64,000 nt of DNA from Maribacter stanieri (GCF_900112245.1 NZ_FOYX01000005.1:6363-70362), one strand, 5' to 3'; positions 18,151-27,007 are shown, counted from the stretch's first letter. Notes: generated by a model not told the origin, from the sequence alone. Numbers and translations: made by a program.

Positions 18151-18510
18151 CTATACTTTTAAATATATAAATGCCCAATACATAAGAGCAAACTGTAATG
18201 GTAGTCTTAGAAGTAAAACCCATTTAGGAAAACCTGCACTTGCTTTCTCGCTAGACAACATATAAAAGTGTACTAATAAAAATACCGCGAGCATAGCTAT
18301 AATACCATAAATGGAGAAGTCTTTAGTTACTTTGAAAAAAAGACCAAAACCAAAAATGATTTCTGCTAAACCGCTTAATAAGACTAAAGGTTTGTGAAAA
18401 GGCAGGTACCGTGGCATAATTCTTAAATATACCTTGGGTTTAATAAAATGCAAGATTCCGCCAATTATATAAATTGCGCCCATTAGATATAAATGCCAAG
18501 GATATGCCAT
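18151..18510 (-). CDS. DoxX family membrane protein
   Basis: 119 residues, four predicted transmembrane helices (for example LYLMGAIYIIGGILHFI, PLVLLSGLAEIIFGFGLFF, IYGIIAMLAVFLLVHFYML, LLRLPLQFALMYWAFIYL), the size and topology of DoxX/MauE-type small membrane proteins. The function is uncertain; members are linked to respiratory or thiol redox processes at the inner membrane. It is the last gene of a probable MOSC-DUF885-DoxX minus-strand operon, 23 bases after the DUF885 gene. Confidence 0.85.
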   Translation of the reverse strand: MAYPWHLYLMGAIYIIGGILHFIKPKVYLRIMPRYLPFHKPLVLLSGLAEIIFGFGLFFKVTKDFSIYGIIAMLAVFLLVHFYMLSSEKASAGFPKWVLLLRLPLQFALMYWAFIYLKV

Positions 18511-18533
18511 AAGTTATTTTTGGAAAATGGAAT

Positions 18534-20327
18534 TTAAGCTTTAGTGTTCGCTGAAATCCATTTCATTAATTGTTCTTCAAGTAGCGCCAATGGTACACAA
18601 CCAAGTTCAAGTACTTTTTCGTGAAAAACCTTTATGTCAAAATCGCTACCTAAATTAGCTTCGGCTTTAGCGCGTAACTCCATAATTTTAAGTTGACCAA
18701 TTTTATAAGATAACGCCTGACCTGGGTTTGCCATATATCTTTCTATTTCAGCAGTTATACTAGCTTCAGATTCTGCTTCGTTGTCTAAAGAATATTGAAT
18801 AGCTTTTTCTCTAGACCATCCTTTAGAATGAAGACCTGTGTCAACAACCAAACGAACGGCACGATGCATTTCTGCACCCAACATTCCAAAATATTGGTAA
18901 GGATCTTTATAAAGACCTAATTCTTTACCTAAAGATTCTGTGTACAAAGCCCATCCTTCGCCATAAGCACTATACCATAAAGATTTTCTAAACTGTGGTA
19001 AATCTTCGTTCTCTTGAGTTAGGGAAATTTGAAAGTGATGTCCAGGAATTGCTTCATGTAAAAATAAGTCCTCATCAGAATAAGTGTTATACGAAGTAAC
19101 ATCTGGTATAGGAACATAAAAAATACCAGGTCTGGTACCGTCTAAGGAACCGGGGTTATATTCTGCACTAGCAGAAGCTTCTCTAAAAGCTTCGGTACGT
19201 CTTACTTCGAAAGGTGTTTTAGGTTGTTTGCTGAATAGGGCATTTACCTTGGGCATCATTCTTTTATGAATATCATTGAAATTTGCAATAACCTGCTCTG
19301 GATCGGTAAAAGGCATTAGTTCTTTTTTATTGCGAACCTCCCCAAAAAATGCTTTCAAATCTCCTTTAAAACCAACTTGTTTTTTTACGGCTTCCATTTC
19401 AGCACTAATTCTTGCAACTTCTTTTAGTCCAATTTCATGAATTTCATCGGCAGACATAGTAGTTGTCGTATACAGTTTAATTTGGTGAGCGTAGAATGCA
19501 TCACCATTAGGTATACCTTGTATGCCACTGGTTTCTCTACCGGCATTAAGATATTCGGTAGCCATAAAATTATGAAGCTCTTTATATGCAGGAATAATTT
19601 CGTTGTTGATAATGTTCTTATAAACTTCTATCAATCTTAATTTATCTGATTCAGAAAACTCAGCAGGAAAGTTTTTAAGAGGAGAATAGAACAAGTTTTC
19701 TTCCAACTTAGCGTCTGCCACACTTGCTAATTGCGGTAATACTTTTTTGATAAGAGATTTTGGAAGTACATTTTTAACTTTTATACCTTCTTGCATTTTA
19801 GTTTTTGCAGAATGTAACCAAACTACATAGTCTTCTAAACGCTTGCTCCAGTTAACATAATCTTCTGTTGTATTAAATGGTTGTGCACTTGTGCCACCAG
19901 CTAATTGACCCATCATCAAATTCATAGACCACATTTGGTCAATAGGAGTATATTGCTCAAAAGCAAGACCTTCTAAATTTACTTGACATTCCCATTTTAA
20001 TATAGATTTGGACATTTGCTCACTTTCAGAAAGTTGAGCGTTGTCAAATTTTTCAGCTTTTTTTAAATAACTGGTGTAATAATTTTTCAGCTCTTTATTA
20101 TAGTCATCTGAAAGAAAGTTAGGTAAGGTATCATTGTAACTATTATTACCTTGAAAAGTGGCGATTAGGGGATTCAATTTTAATCCATCTTCATAATAAT
20201 GCGCCAATAGCGTAATAAAGCCAATGTTATGAATAGTAGGGTTGGTAGTAACCTCAGAATTGGGTTTTAATTGCGCTTCGGTATTTAGCCCAGTAATTAA
20301 GGCAAATAATATAAATAGCTTTTTCAT
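18534..20327 (-). CDS. DUF885 family metallopeptidase-like protein
   Basis: 597 residues with a signal peptide (MKKLFILFALITGLNTEAQ), so periplasmic or exported. The DUF885 signature is clear: the zinc-binding LFLHEAIPGHHFQ, followed by YGEGWALYTESLGKELG with the third-ligand glutamate, then GAEMHRAVRLVVDTGLHSKGWS. DUF885 proteins belong to the M32/gluzincin-like metallopeptidase clan by these motifs, but substrates are mostly unknown. It sits 17 bases downstream of the MOSC gene on the same strand. Confidence 0.92.
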   Translation of the reverse strand: MKKLFILFALITGLNTEAQLKPNSEVTTNPTIHNIGFITLLAHYYEDGLKLNPLIATFQGNNSYNDTLPNFLSDDYNKELKNYYTSYLKKAEKFDNAQLSESEQMSKSILKWECQVNLEGLAFEQYTPIDQMWSMNLMMGQLAGGTSAQPFNTTEDYVNWSKRLEDYVVWLHSAKTKMQEGIKVKNVLPKSLIKKVLPQLASVADAKLEENLFYSPLKNFPAEFSESDKLRLIEVYKNIINNEIIPAYKELHNFMATEYLNAGRETSGIQGIPNGDAFYAHQIKLYTTTTMSADEIHEIGLKEVARISAEMEAVKKQVGFKGDLKAFFGEVRNKKELMPFTDPEQVIANFNDIHKRMMPKVNALFSKQPKTPFEVRRTEAFREASASAEYNPGSLDGTRPGIFYVPIPDVTSYNTYSDEDLFLHEAIPGHHFQISLTQENEDLPQFRKSLWYSAYGEGWALYTESLGKELGLYKDPYQYFGMLGAEMHRAVRLVVDTGLHSKGWSREKAIQYSLDNEAESEASITAEIERYMANPGQALSYKIGQLKIMELRAKAEANLGSDFDIKVFHEKVLELGCVPLALLEEQLMKWISANTKA

Positions 20328-20344
20328 TAAATTATATATTAAAA

Positions 20345-20980
20345 TTAAGATAGGTATTTTAAATATCTGTCCTTTTTGTATTGAGGGACAGATTCATTTG
20401 TCATGAACAAGTCTAGCAAGTCTTTAGATTTATCTTTTGCGAACATTAGTTCATAAAATTGCTGAGAAGTCAATGCATTTGTAGACCGCTCAACTAAAGT
20501 TATTTCATCGCCTGCGTTTACATGACCTTCTTCTAAAACTTTCACGTATGTGCCGGGGTGATTATGGGTAATAAATTCTTTAAGTATTTTCTGAGTGCCA
20601 AAACGGATGCCTAATTTATAACAAGGCTCACGGGGTTGCGATACTTGAACAAGTACGTTTCCGATTTTATAAATATCGCCTACGCGAATTTTAGATTCAT
20701 CAAGACCTTCTACGGTTAGGTTTTCACCGAACATACCCCAATCCCATTCTAAATCTGGATATAAATTCTTCCAATAATCGTAATAATCGGCAGAAAATAG
20801 ATAGCATGCTTTATTAACACCACCATGATGAACACGGTCAATTACAGTGTCATCTTTCACATCATTTTTGGTTAAGAATAAACCTTTAGAAGTAGGGTAT
20901 TTGAAGATACCCGTTTGTTCTTTTTCACCGTTCCAATCAAAAGTTACAGCGTCCCCTATATTCGTTGAAATCACCTTCAT
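20345..20980 (-). CDS. MOSC domain protein (YiiM-like)
   Basis: 211 residues, cytosolic. MOSC domains derive from the molybdenum cofactor sulfurase C terminus and bind Moco-type cofactors; YiiM-like proteins detoxify N-hydroxylated compounds. Key features: VIDRVHHGGVNKACYLF, WGMFGENLTVEGLDESKIRVGD and VSQPREPCYKLGIRFG, where the cysteine of REPCYKL is the conserved one. The C-terminal helical region (LTSQQFYELMFAKDKSKDLLDLF) is the short 3-alpha part typical of YiiM. First gene of the three-gene minus-strand operon. Confidence 0.92.
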   Translation of the reverse strand: MKVISTNIGDAVTFDWNGEKEQTGIFKYPTSKGLFLTKNDVKDDTVIDRVHHGGVNKACYLFSADYYDYWKNLYPDLEWDWGMFGENLTVEGLDESKIRVGDIYKIGNVLVQVSQPREPCYKLGIRFGTQKILKEFITHNHPGTYVKVLEEGHVNAGDEITLVERSTNALTSQQFYELMFAKDKSKDLLDLFMTNESVPQYKKDRYLKYLS

Positions 20981-21143
20981 ATGGTGAAGATAAAAAAAGC
21001 ACTAGTATTTTAAGTTATGGGTCTTACTAAAGTTGACCAAACTATTGTTAAATCGGTTAAAAATGTATGGTATTTATTAGTAACCTATGATTTATTCGTC
21101 TGTTTGTTACCTATTTCTAAATTCAGTAGTTAGCTTATGGGTC

Positions 21144-22553
21144 TTAGTTGGTTGTCGAGGTGTCTTGTAATACACCGTTATGTTGGTTAATTGATGAGGT
21201 TCTGTTTTCAGGAAAGTACCAGAATGGGATGGTAACTAGTACTTCTTCTTTAGTTTTAGATTTTGGGTCCATTTTATTTTCTTTAGTAGGACCGGTAATA
21301 GTCAAAATGTGTTTGCCTTCACTTAGATTTTTAATATTTAGATAGGTTTCAAAACCTATTCTCTCTTTGGCATTTGAGCTTATTATAAAATCACTTACAT
21401 ATTTCTTTGAATCTATTTTTAAAAGATAGATTTCATTAACAGTTTCAAGATATCCTTTTAAATTCATTGCATTTTTCTTGCCAGAAGCATCGTCTAAACC
21501 TTTTTTGAAATCTACAGTTAAGGAAGATTTTATACCTCTTTTATCTTCTTCAGGTTTAAGGGTGTTGTTTTTATCAAAAATAAAGTCTTCCATTTCTTTA
21601 TTATATAATAGAAAAATAGGAAGGTATTTAGTTTTAATAATTTTGGAAGGTATTGATGCTATACTAATGAACTTATCTTCGTCTGTTGATAAATTATCAT
21701 AATGGTCACTTATTATTTGATACTCAGATGAGTCATTAGTAGAAATCAAATAATTTGAATTCTGATAATTTAAGGAAGTAATAATAGCAATTAAAATATA
21801 AATAGGTAGTAAGATAAAACTTAGGCGTTTTCCTAATTTATTATCTAGAAAGTTATATGCTAAAGGACGATATAAAAAGGATAACGTTAATTTACTAAAT
21901 ACCCAGTATATGGGGAAGTATATAGTTGATATCCACTTTTTCTTTTTTAAGATACCTTGACCTAAAAAGTCAATGAACACAACAATTGAAGAAAAAAGAA
22001 ACGGAATTACTAATGCAAGAATTATAATTCGTATTACCCATTTAGGAAGAAAAATTAATAGTTCGAAACTTTGAGTAATTAATATTAGACTGAAAATTAC
22101 AGAGAAGAAACCAATAACATAGAAAATCATTAAAAATGAAACTGCAAATATGATACTACAATAGGTTTCAAGGTTGGCAATATATTGATCAAACGAACCA
22201 ACTTTTCTTTTTAGGTACGAAGTAAATTTTTCGGAATAATTAAGAGTTGAGTAGTTAATATCACCAGATACATATCTTAAGCCTATTGCACCTATCCATA
22301 GCCCTCTTAATAGTACATGTACAACCAAGTTAAATGTGAATATTTGACAGCATATTAGAATAACTGCCCAAAATAATCCAAACTCATCCGTTCCAGCAAC
22401 AGTACCCGCCGCAACTTTCAACTCTATTGGTTCATATGCAGCAAATAGGCCGTAAATAGCAAAACCAGAAATAATTAATTCTAATTGCCAGCTTTCTTGC
22501 TGTAGCTTATCTAGTAATTTTTTAAAATTGACGCTTCTGTAGTTAGTACTCAT
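21144..22553 (-). CDS. Unrecognised multi-pass membrane protein with C-terminal soluble domain
   Basis: 469 residues. No family recognised. Five or six transmembrane helices occupy about residues 25-265 (LIISGFAIYGLFAAY; FWAVILICCQIFTFNLVVHVLL; IIFAVSFLMIFYVIGFFSVIFSLILI; WVIRIIILALVIPFLFSSIVVF; LSFILLPIYILIAIITSL). A motif GLRYVSGDINYSTLNYSEKFTSYLKRK lies in the loop between helices. The last ~200 residues are soluble, Lys/Ser/Asp-rich and beta-like (KIDSKKYVSDFIISSNAKERIGFETYLNIKNLSEGKHIL then TITGP), resembling a carbohydrate-binding or Ig-like sandwich on the outer face. It stands alone between MOSC and htpG. Confidence 0.75.
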   Translation of the reverse strand: MSTNYRSVNFKKLLDKLQQESWQLELIISGFAIYGLFAAYEPIELKVAAGTVAGTDEFGLFWAVILICCQIFTFNLVVHVLLRGLWIGAIGLRYVSGDINYSTLNYSEKFTSYLKRKVGSFDQYIANLETYCSIIFAVSFLMIFYVIGFFSVIFSLILITQSFELLIFLPKWVIRIIILALVIPFLFSSIVVFIDFLGQGILKKKKWISTIYFPIYWVFSKLTLSFLYRPLAYNFLDNKLGKRLSFILLPIYILIAIITSLNYQNSNYLISTNDSSEYQIISDHYDNLSTDEDKFISIASIPSKIIKTKYLPIFLLYNKEMEDFIFDKNNTLKPEEDKRGIKSSLTVDFKKGLDDASGKKNAMNLKGYLETVNEIYLLKIDSKKYVSDFIISSNAKERIGFETYLNIKNLSEGKHILTITGPTKENKMDPKSKTKEEVLVTIPFWYFPENRTSSINQHNGVLQDTSTTN

Positions 22554-22594
22554 TTAATTCTTAGTTTCTCAACTGAAAGATAACCACATTTAAC

Positions 22595-22628
22595 AAAAAA
22601 GCCACTACATTTTTTGTAGTGGCTTTTT
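22595..22628 (-). terminator. Rho-independent terminator of htpG
   Basis: A 9-bp stem GCCACTACA / TGTAGTGGC flanked by A and T tracts lies 23 bases past the htpG stop; read on the minus strand the stem is followed by TTTTTT. Confidence 0.9.
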
Positions 22629-22650
22629 AAAAGATTATAGGAAATGTAAT

Positions 22651-24540
22651 TTATTTTACCATCTCATAGCTACGTTTAATAAACTCCGTCAAAGCTTTAC
22701 CTTTAAGTAAACCTTTAGATAACTTCGCCAAGTCTAGTGATTGATTGATCAATCGCTCTTTTTTCTTCGCAGTTTTCGTGTTCAAGAATTCACTTACCAA
22801 TGGGTGATTTGTATTTACAATTAAGTTGTACATATCTGGCATAGATCCCATACCAAACATACCACCGCCACCGCCGGTCTGTTGCATCTCTTTCATACGA
22901 CGCATAAACTCAGGTTCTGTGATAGTAAATGGTGAAGCATCGCTATCCATAGCTTCTAATTGTACAGTAAAGCTTTTGTCAGTGATTGCTTCTTCCAACT
23001 CTTTCTTTAAAGTCTCTTTTTCCTCATCAGATAATTTAGAGATTTGAGTTTCTTCTTTCTGTATTAACTTATCAATATGATCAGCATCAACACGTGCAAA
23101 AGAAATATTCTCTTTAGAACTTTCTAGCTTCTGCATTAGGTGACCAATGATTGGAGAGTCTAATAACAGCACTTCATATCCTTTAGCTTTAGCAGTTTCA
23201 ATATAACTGTGCTGCGCTTCTTTATCAGATGCGTAAAGAATAACTGTTTTACCGTCTTTATCTGTTTGGGTGTCCTTGATTTTTTCCTGTAACTCACCAA
23301 AAGTAAAGTAACTACCGTCTACTGTTGGGTAAAGAGCAAATTTGTCTGCCTTATCAAAGAACTTATCTTCAGAAAGCATACCGTACTCAATTACGATTTT
23401 AATATCGTTCCATTTCGCTTCAAATTCCTCACGATTGTTTTTGAAAAGTGAGTTCATCTTATCAGCAACTTTTCTAGTGATGTAAGAAGAAATTTTCTTG
23501 ACAGCACCATCAGCCTGTAAGTAAGAACGTGATACATTCAATGGAATATCTGGAGAGTCAATAACCCCACGTAGCATCGTTAAGAATTCAGGTACTATAC
23601 CTTCAACGTTATCTGTAACAAATACTTGATTTTGATATAATTGTATTCTATCTTTCTGCTGATTTAAATCGTTAGAAAGCTTTGGAAAATAAAGAATACC
23701 GGTAAGGTTAAAAGGATAATCTACATTTAAGTGAATATGAAATAAAGGCTCCTCAAACTGCATTGGATAAAGCTCTCTGTAAAAACTCTTGTAGTCTTCT
23801 GGCTTTAAATCTGCAGGTTGCTTTGTCCATGCCGGGTTTGGATTATTAATAATGTTATCTACCTCTTTAGTAGGTGCAGGATCTTCCTCTTTTGCGCCTT
23901 CTGGTTTTGGTAAAGTCTCAGTTTTCATTCCAAATTTAATCGGAATAGGCATAAACTTGTTGTACTTACTTAGTAGACTGTTTATTTTACCATCTTCTAA
24001 AAACTCGGTAGAATCATCTGCAATATGAAGAATGATTTCTGTACCACGAGTATCTTTTTCAGCAGGCTCCATGATAAATTCAGGAGAACCATCACAAGAC
24101 CATTGTACAGCTGGCTCATCTTTGTAACTCTTGGTAATAATCTCAACTTTATGGGCTACCATAAATGCAGAATAGAAACCTAGACCAAAATGACCTATAA
24201 TTCCTGAGTCTTTTGCAGAGTCTTCATATTTGTTCAAAAACTCTTCAGCACCAGAAAACGCTACTTCGTTAATATATTTTTTAACTTCTTCTTCAGTCAT
24301 ACCAAGACCTTGATCAATGATATGAAGTTTTTTGCCTTCTTTATCTACCTTGATCTCAATGATAGGATTGCCATATTCAACCTTAGCCTCGCCAATAGTG
24401 GTCAAATGCTTCATTTTTAAGGTTGCATCTGTTGCATTCGAAATTAATTCTCTTAGAAAAATTTCATGGTCACTGTACAAGAATTTCTTGATCAGTGGAA
24501 AAATGTTGTCTACCGACACATTAATTTTACCTGTTGCCAT
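22651..24540 (-). CDS. htpG: Chaperone HtpG (bacterial Hsp90)
   Basis: 629 residues, full length for bacterial Hsp90, an ATP-dependent dimeric cytosolic chaperone. The GHKL ATPase domain shows FLRELISNATDATLK, IIDQGLGMTEEEV and GIIGHFGLGFYSAFMVA; the middle domain has LYFPKLSNDLNQQKDRIQLYQNQVFV-type sequence (split by the N-M linker rich in PEGAKEEDPAP) and GVIDSPDIPLNVSRSYLQ. A Gly/Met-rich segment (QQTGGGGGMFGMGSMPD) precedes the dimerisation domain, as in other Bacteroidota. The gene is monocistronic: terminator downstream, divergent TetR-like gene upstream. Confidence 0.97.
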   Translation of the reverse strand: MATGKINVSVDNIFPLIKKFLYSDHEIFLRELISNATDATLKMKHLTTIGEAKVEYGNPIIEIKVDKEGKKLHIIDQGLGMTEEEVKKYINEVAFSGAEEFLNKYEDSAKDSGIIGHFGLGFYSAFMVAHKVEIITKSYKDEPAVQWSCDGSPEFIMEPAEKDTRGTEIILHIADDSTEFLEDGKINSLLSKYNKFMPIPIKFGMKTETLPKPEGAKEEDPAPTKEVDNIINNPNPAWTKQPADLKPEDYKSFYRELYPMQFEEPLFHIHLNVDYPFNLTGILYFPKLSNDLNQQKDRIQLYQNQVFVTDNVEGIVPEFLTMLRGVIDSPDIPLNVSRSYLQADGAVKKISSYITRKVADKMNSLFKNNREEFEAKWNDIKIVIEYGMLSEDKFFDKADKFALYPTVDGSYFTFGELQEKIKDTQTDKDGKTVILYASDKEAQHSYIETAKAKGYEVLLLDSPIIGHLMQKLESSKENISFARVDADHIDKLIQKEETQISKLSDEEKETLKKELEEAITDKSFTVQLEAMDSDASPFTITEPEFMRRMKEMQQTGGGGGMFGMGSMPDMYNLIVNTNHPLVSEFLNTKTAKKKERLINQSLDLAKLSKGLLKGKALTEFIKRSYEMVK

Positions 24541-24605
24541 TTTTTATATTTTTTACGCCACTTTTAGTGTGGCTATTGTTAATATGATTGTTTGTTGCTA
24601 TTGGT

Positions 24606-24655
24606 CAAAAAAAATACCACAATAGGTTATCGTGACAAACTGACAGTTATCTGAC
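24606..24655 (-). promoter_or_regulatory. Candidate htpG promoter with repeated TGTCA motif
   Basis: On the minus strand, upstream of htpG, two TGTCA copies spaced by three bases (plus 24633-24645) and a third GTCA (24652-24655) are seen. The inner copy overlaps a TTTG at a -33-like position, followed after 19 bases by a stretched TA-T8-G box (24606-24616). This layout suggests a regulated heat-shock promoter, but the -7 box is not a clean TAnnTTTG. Confidence 0.4.
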
Positions 24656-24802
24656 TTTTTAAAGTTTAACATATATTTTTGTTTATGAATTATGTAAAAA
24701 AGTTAAACATAATGTATATTTGTATTGTGGTTATGAAAAAGTGCTATGAAAAAGAATTTTAAGCATAATCACATGTTGATTATTTATTGGTTAGGTTGTT
24801 TG

Positions 24803-24833
24803 AAAACGTGCTATTATTCAATAGCACGTTTTT
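24803..24833 (+). terminator. Orphan rho-independent terminator
   Basis: A perfect 13-bp stem AAAACGTGCTATT / AATAGCACGTTTT with a 4-base loop ATTC and a short T tail. No annotated plus-strand gene precedes it; it lies 78 bases before the TetR-like start, so it could end a small RNA or act as an attenuator. Confidence 0.75.
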
Positions 24834-24910
24834 ACTAAATAAAAGCTAATGTTTTATAAAAACGGCTAACTATGAAATCTACATCGTACCTTTTTGTAAA
24901 ATAAGTTGTT

Positions 24911-25564
24911 ATGTCTGCTAAAGCTAAAAAAGTAACTAAAGATTCAATTATTACCATGTTCATGGATTATGTTTTGGAGAATGAAAAACTACCCAAAACG
25001 GTCTATAAATTTTGTAAAGTAAATGCTATTGAAGAATCGGACTTTTATCTCTATTTCGGTTCTATAGAAGCATTAAAAAAAGGAATTTGGAATACCTTTT
25101 ATAAGAATACGGTTAATGTTATTGAAAAGAATAAGGAATATCAGGATTTTACGAACAGAGATAAAATGCTCACATTCTTCTATACTTTTTTTGAGGTGCT
25201 AACATTAAATAGAAGCTATGTGTTGTTTGTAATGGAGAATGCCCCTAGTCCATTGAAAAATATGGAGCAATTAAAAGGTCTTCGAAAAAATATTAAAGAA
25301 TTTGCGAAAGTATTGATTGCTAATGGTAATCAAAATAAAAGTTCAAAATTAACGAAACATAATCCACAGTTGTTTTCAGAAGGGGCTTGGTTACAAAGCA
25401 TGTTTTTATTGAACTTTTGGAAGTCTGATGATTCTGCCGGATTTGAAAAAACAGATGTAGCTATTGAGAAATCGGTAAACACCATATTTGATGTCTTTGA
25501 TAATACCCCTTTAGAGAATATTCTAGATTTCGGAAAATTTCTATATAAGGAAACCTTCGCCTAA
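24911..25564 (+). CDS. TetR-like regulator family protein
   Basis: 217 residues. The N-terminal ~55 residues resemble a TetR helix-turn-helix (DSIITMFMDYVLENEKLPKTVYKFCKVNAIEESDFYLYFGSIEALKKGIW split here), with YLYFGSIEALKKGIW corresponding to the usual FYxYFxSKExL helix. The HTH is divergent: the second helix lacks the normal small-residue turn. The C-terminal part is helical and fits the TetR ligand-binding fold. It is followed after 15 bases by the UbiB-like kinase gene; the pair recurs in flavobacteria as far as I recall. DNA binding is plausible but not assured. Confidence 0.78.
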   Translation: MSAKAKKVTKDSIITMFMDYVLENEKLPKTVYKFCKVNAIEESDFYLYFGSIEALKKGIWNTFYKNTVNVIEKNKEYQDFTNRDKMLTFFYTFFEVLTLNRSYVLFVMENAPSPLKNMEQLKGLRKNIKEFAKVLIANGNQNKSSKLTKHNPQLFSEGAWLQSMFLLNFWKSDDSAGFEKTDVAIEKSVNTIFDVFDNTPLENILDFGKFLYKETFA

Positions 25565-25579
25565 TCTAAATTTTGCCAT

Positions 25580-26890
25580 TTGAAAACACTAGATAAAATA
25601 CCTACAGGGAAAATAGAACGCGCAAGTAAGCTTGTAAAAACAGGCGCTAAAATTGGCGGTAATTATGCCAAATATTTTGGTAAAAAAATTATCAATCCAG
25701 ATACTACTAAAGACGAGTTAAATAAAGATAATGCCACAGATATTTATGATGGGTTGAAGTCTTTAAAGGGTAGTGCACTCAAAGTTGCCCAGATGTTAAG
25801 TATGGAAAAGAATCTACTACCTAATGCGTATGTAGAAAAGTTCTCTCTATCTCAGTTTTCAGTTCCACCATTATCTGCGCCTTTGGTGAGAAAAACATTT
25901 AAAAAATACTTAGATAAATATCCTGAAGAGGTTTTTGATACTTTTGACAAAGATTCTATAAATGCTGCTAGTATTGGGCAGGTACATAAAGCAACCAAAA
26001 ATGGTAAAAATTTAGCCGTTAAAATTCAGTATCCTGGGGTAGCACAAAGTATAAGTAGCGATTTGGCAATAGTAAAACCAATTGCCATTCGTATGTTCAA
26101 TCTAAAAGGTAAAGATTCAGAAAAGTATTTTAAAGAGGTTGAGAATAAATTGGTTGAAGAAACAGACTATATTTTAGAAGTTGCCCAAAGCCAAGAGATT
26201 ACTAAAGCTTGTAAAGTAATACCGAACATAAAATTTTCAGAGTACTATACTGAACTTTCAAGTGAGCGTATAATTACAATGGACTGGATGACCGGTATGC
26301 ATTTAAGTGAACTTACTAAAACTAATTTCTCGCAAGCCACTGGTGATAAGCTAGGTCAGGCGTTATGGGATTTTTACATGTTTCAAATTCATGGGTTACG
26401 TAAGGTGCATGCAGATCCACACCCAGGTAATTTTTTGGTTAACGATGATAATGAACTAATTGCAATAGATTTTGGGTGCATAAAAGAAGTACCAGACTCA
26501 TTCTATGTTCCTTATTTTGAGTTGGCTAGACCTGAAATCATATCAGATGATGAGAAGTTTACAGAAAAGCTATATGAGCTTGAAATACTGATGACTACAG
26601 ATACACCAGAAGAAATATTATTTTTTAAATCGATATTTCATCAATTGTTAAGTTTATTTACATCACCATTTCACAATGAAGATTTTGATTTTGGCGATGA
26701 GGTGTTTTGGAGTGAAATTGCGGCGTTAGGAGAACAGTTTTCTTCAGATAAACAAATAAGAAAAATGAATGGTAATAGAGGTTCAAAGCACTTTTTGTAT
26801 ATGAACCGTACTTTTTTTGGTCTTTATAATCTTCTTCATGATTTAAAAGCTAATATTATAGTGAATGACTATAAGAAATATCTAGATTAA
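25580..26890 (+). CDS. ABC1/UbiB (AarF) family atypical kinase
   Basis: 436 residues, TTG start (MKTLDKIPTGKIERASKLVKTG, no upstream ATG before the preceding gene). The ADCK/UbiB fold is shown by the KxGQ-like LKGSALKVAQMLSME, the A-rich loop AASIGQVHKA, the ATP lysine in AVKIQYPGV, the catalytic HADPHPGNFLV and the metal-binding AIDFGCIKEV. These kinases/ATPases support ubiquinone or other isoprenoid-lipid metabolism; flavobacteria normally use menaquinone, so the role here is open. No C-terminal membrane helices are apparent. Probably co-transcribed with the TetR-like gene. Confidence 0.9.
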   Translation: MKTLDKIPTGKIERASKLVKTGAKIGGNYAKYFGKKIINPDTTKDELNKDNATDIYDGLKSLKGSALKVAQMLSMEKNLLPNAYVEKFSLSQFSVPPLSAPLVRKTFKKYLDKYPEEVFDTFDKDSINAASIGQVHKATKNGKNLAVKIQYPGVAQSISSDLAIVKPIAIRMFNLKGKDSEKYFKEVENKLVEETDYILEVAQSQEITKACKVIPNIKFSEYYTELSSERIITMDWMTGMHLSELTKTNFSQATGDKLGQALWDFYMFQIHGLRKVHADPHPGNFLVNDDNELIAIDFGCIKEVPDSFYVPYFELARPEIISDDEKFTEKLYELEILMTTDTPEEILFFKSIFHQLLSLFTSPFHNEDFDFGDEVFWSEIAALGEQFSSDKQIRKMNGNRGSKHFLYMNRTFFGLYNLLHDLKANIIVNDYKKYLD

Positions 26891-27007
26891 GTATGCAGCT
26901 ATTATTCTTTTAGGTAGCGTATGTTACATTTTTAAATAGAATTCTTAATAGTTGTTTATATTGCAACACTAATTATACCTGAACTTTATCAGGGTTAAAA
27001 TATTACT

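Larger units (their letters stand above)
24541..24910. other. 370-bp divergent intergenic region with orphan promoter-like boxes and terminator
   Basis: Between htpG and the TetR-like gene. Besides the htpG promoter it holds two plus-strand TAnnTTTG boxes, TATTTTTG (24674-24681) and TATATTTG (24715-24722), each preceded by a similar AAAGTTTAACAT / AAAGTTAAACAT sequence, and a strong plus-strand terminator at 24803-24833. A 25-codon frame (24685-24762) is not convincing. A small RNA of about 100 bases is the simplest reading. Confidence 0.5.

Noticed and set aside
21015-21146. 12-bp direct repeat TTATGGGTCTTA 120 bases apart, as a possible attachment site or element end
   Set aside because: No integrase, transposase or inverted repeats nearby, and one copy merely covers the stop codon of the membrane protein gene.
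24685-24762. 25-codon frame between htpG and the TetR-like gene
   Set aside because: Starts between the two candidate promoters, lacks a ribosome-binding context, and the composition (Met/Tyr/Cys/Ile mix) is not convincing; kept only as part of the small RNA candidate.
26970-27000. ACCTGA-like sequence upstream of the FabH-like gene as a TPP riboswitch remnant
   Set aside because: Only a 5-bp hairpin (CCTGA/TCAGG); the conserved TPP core elements are missing.
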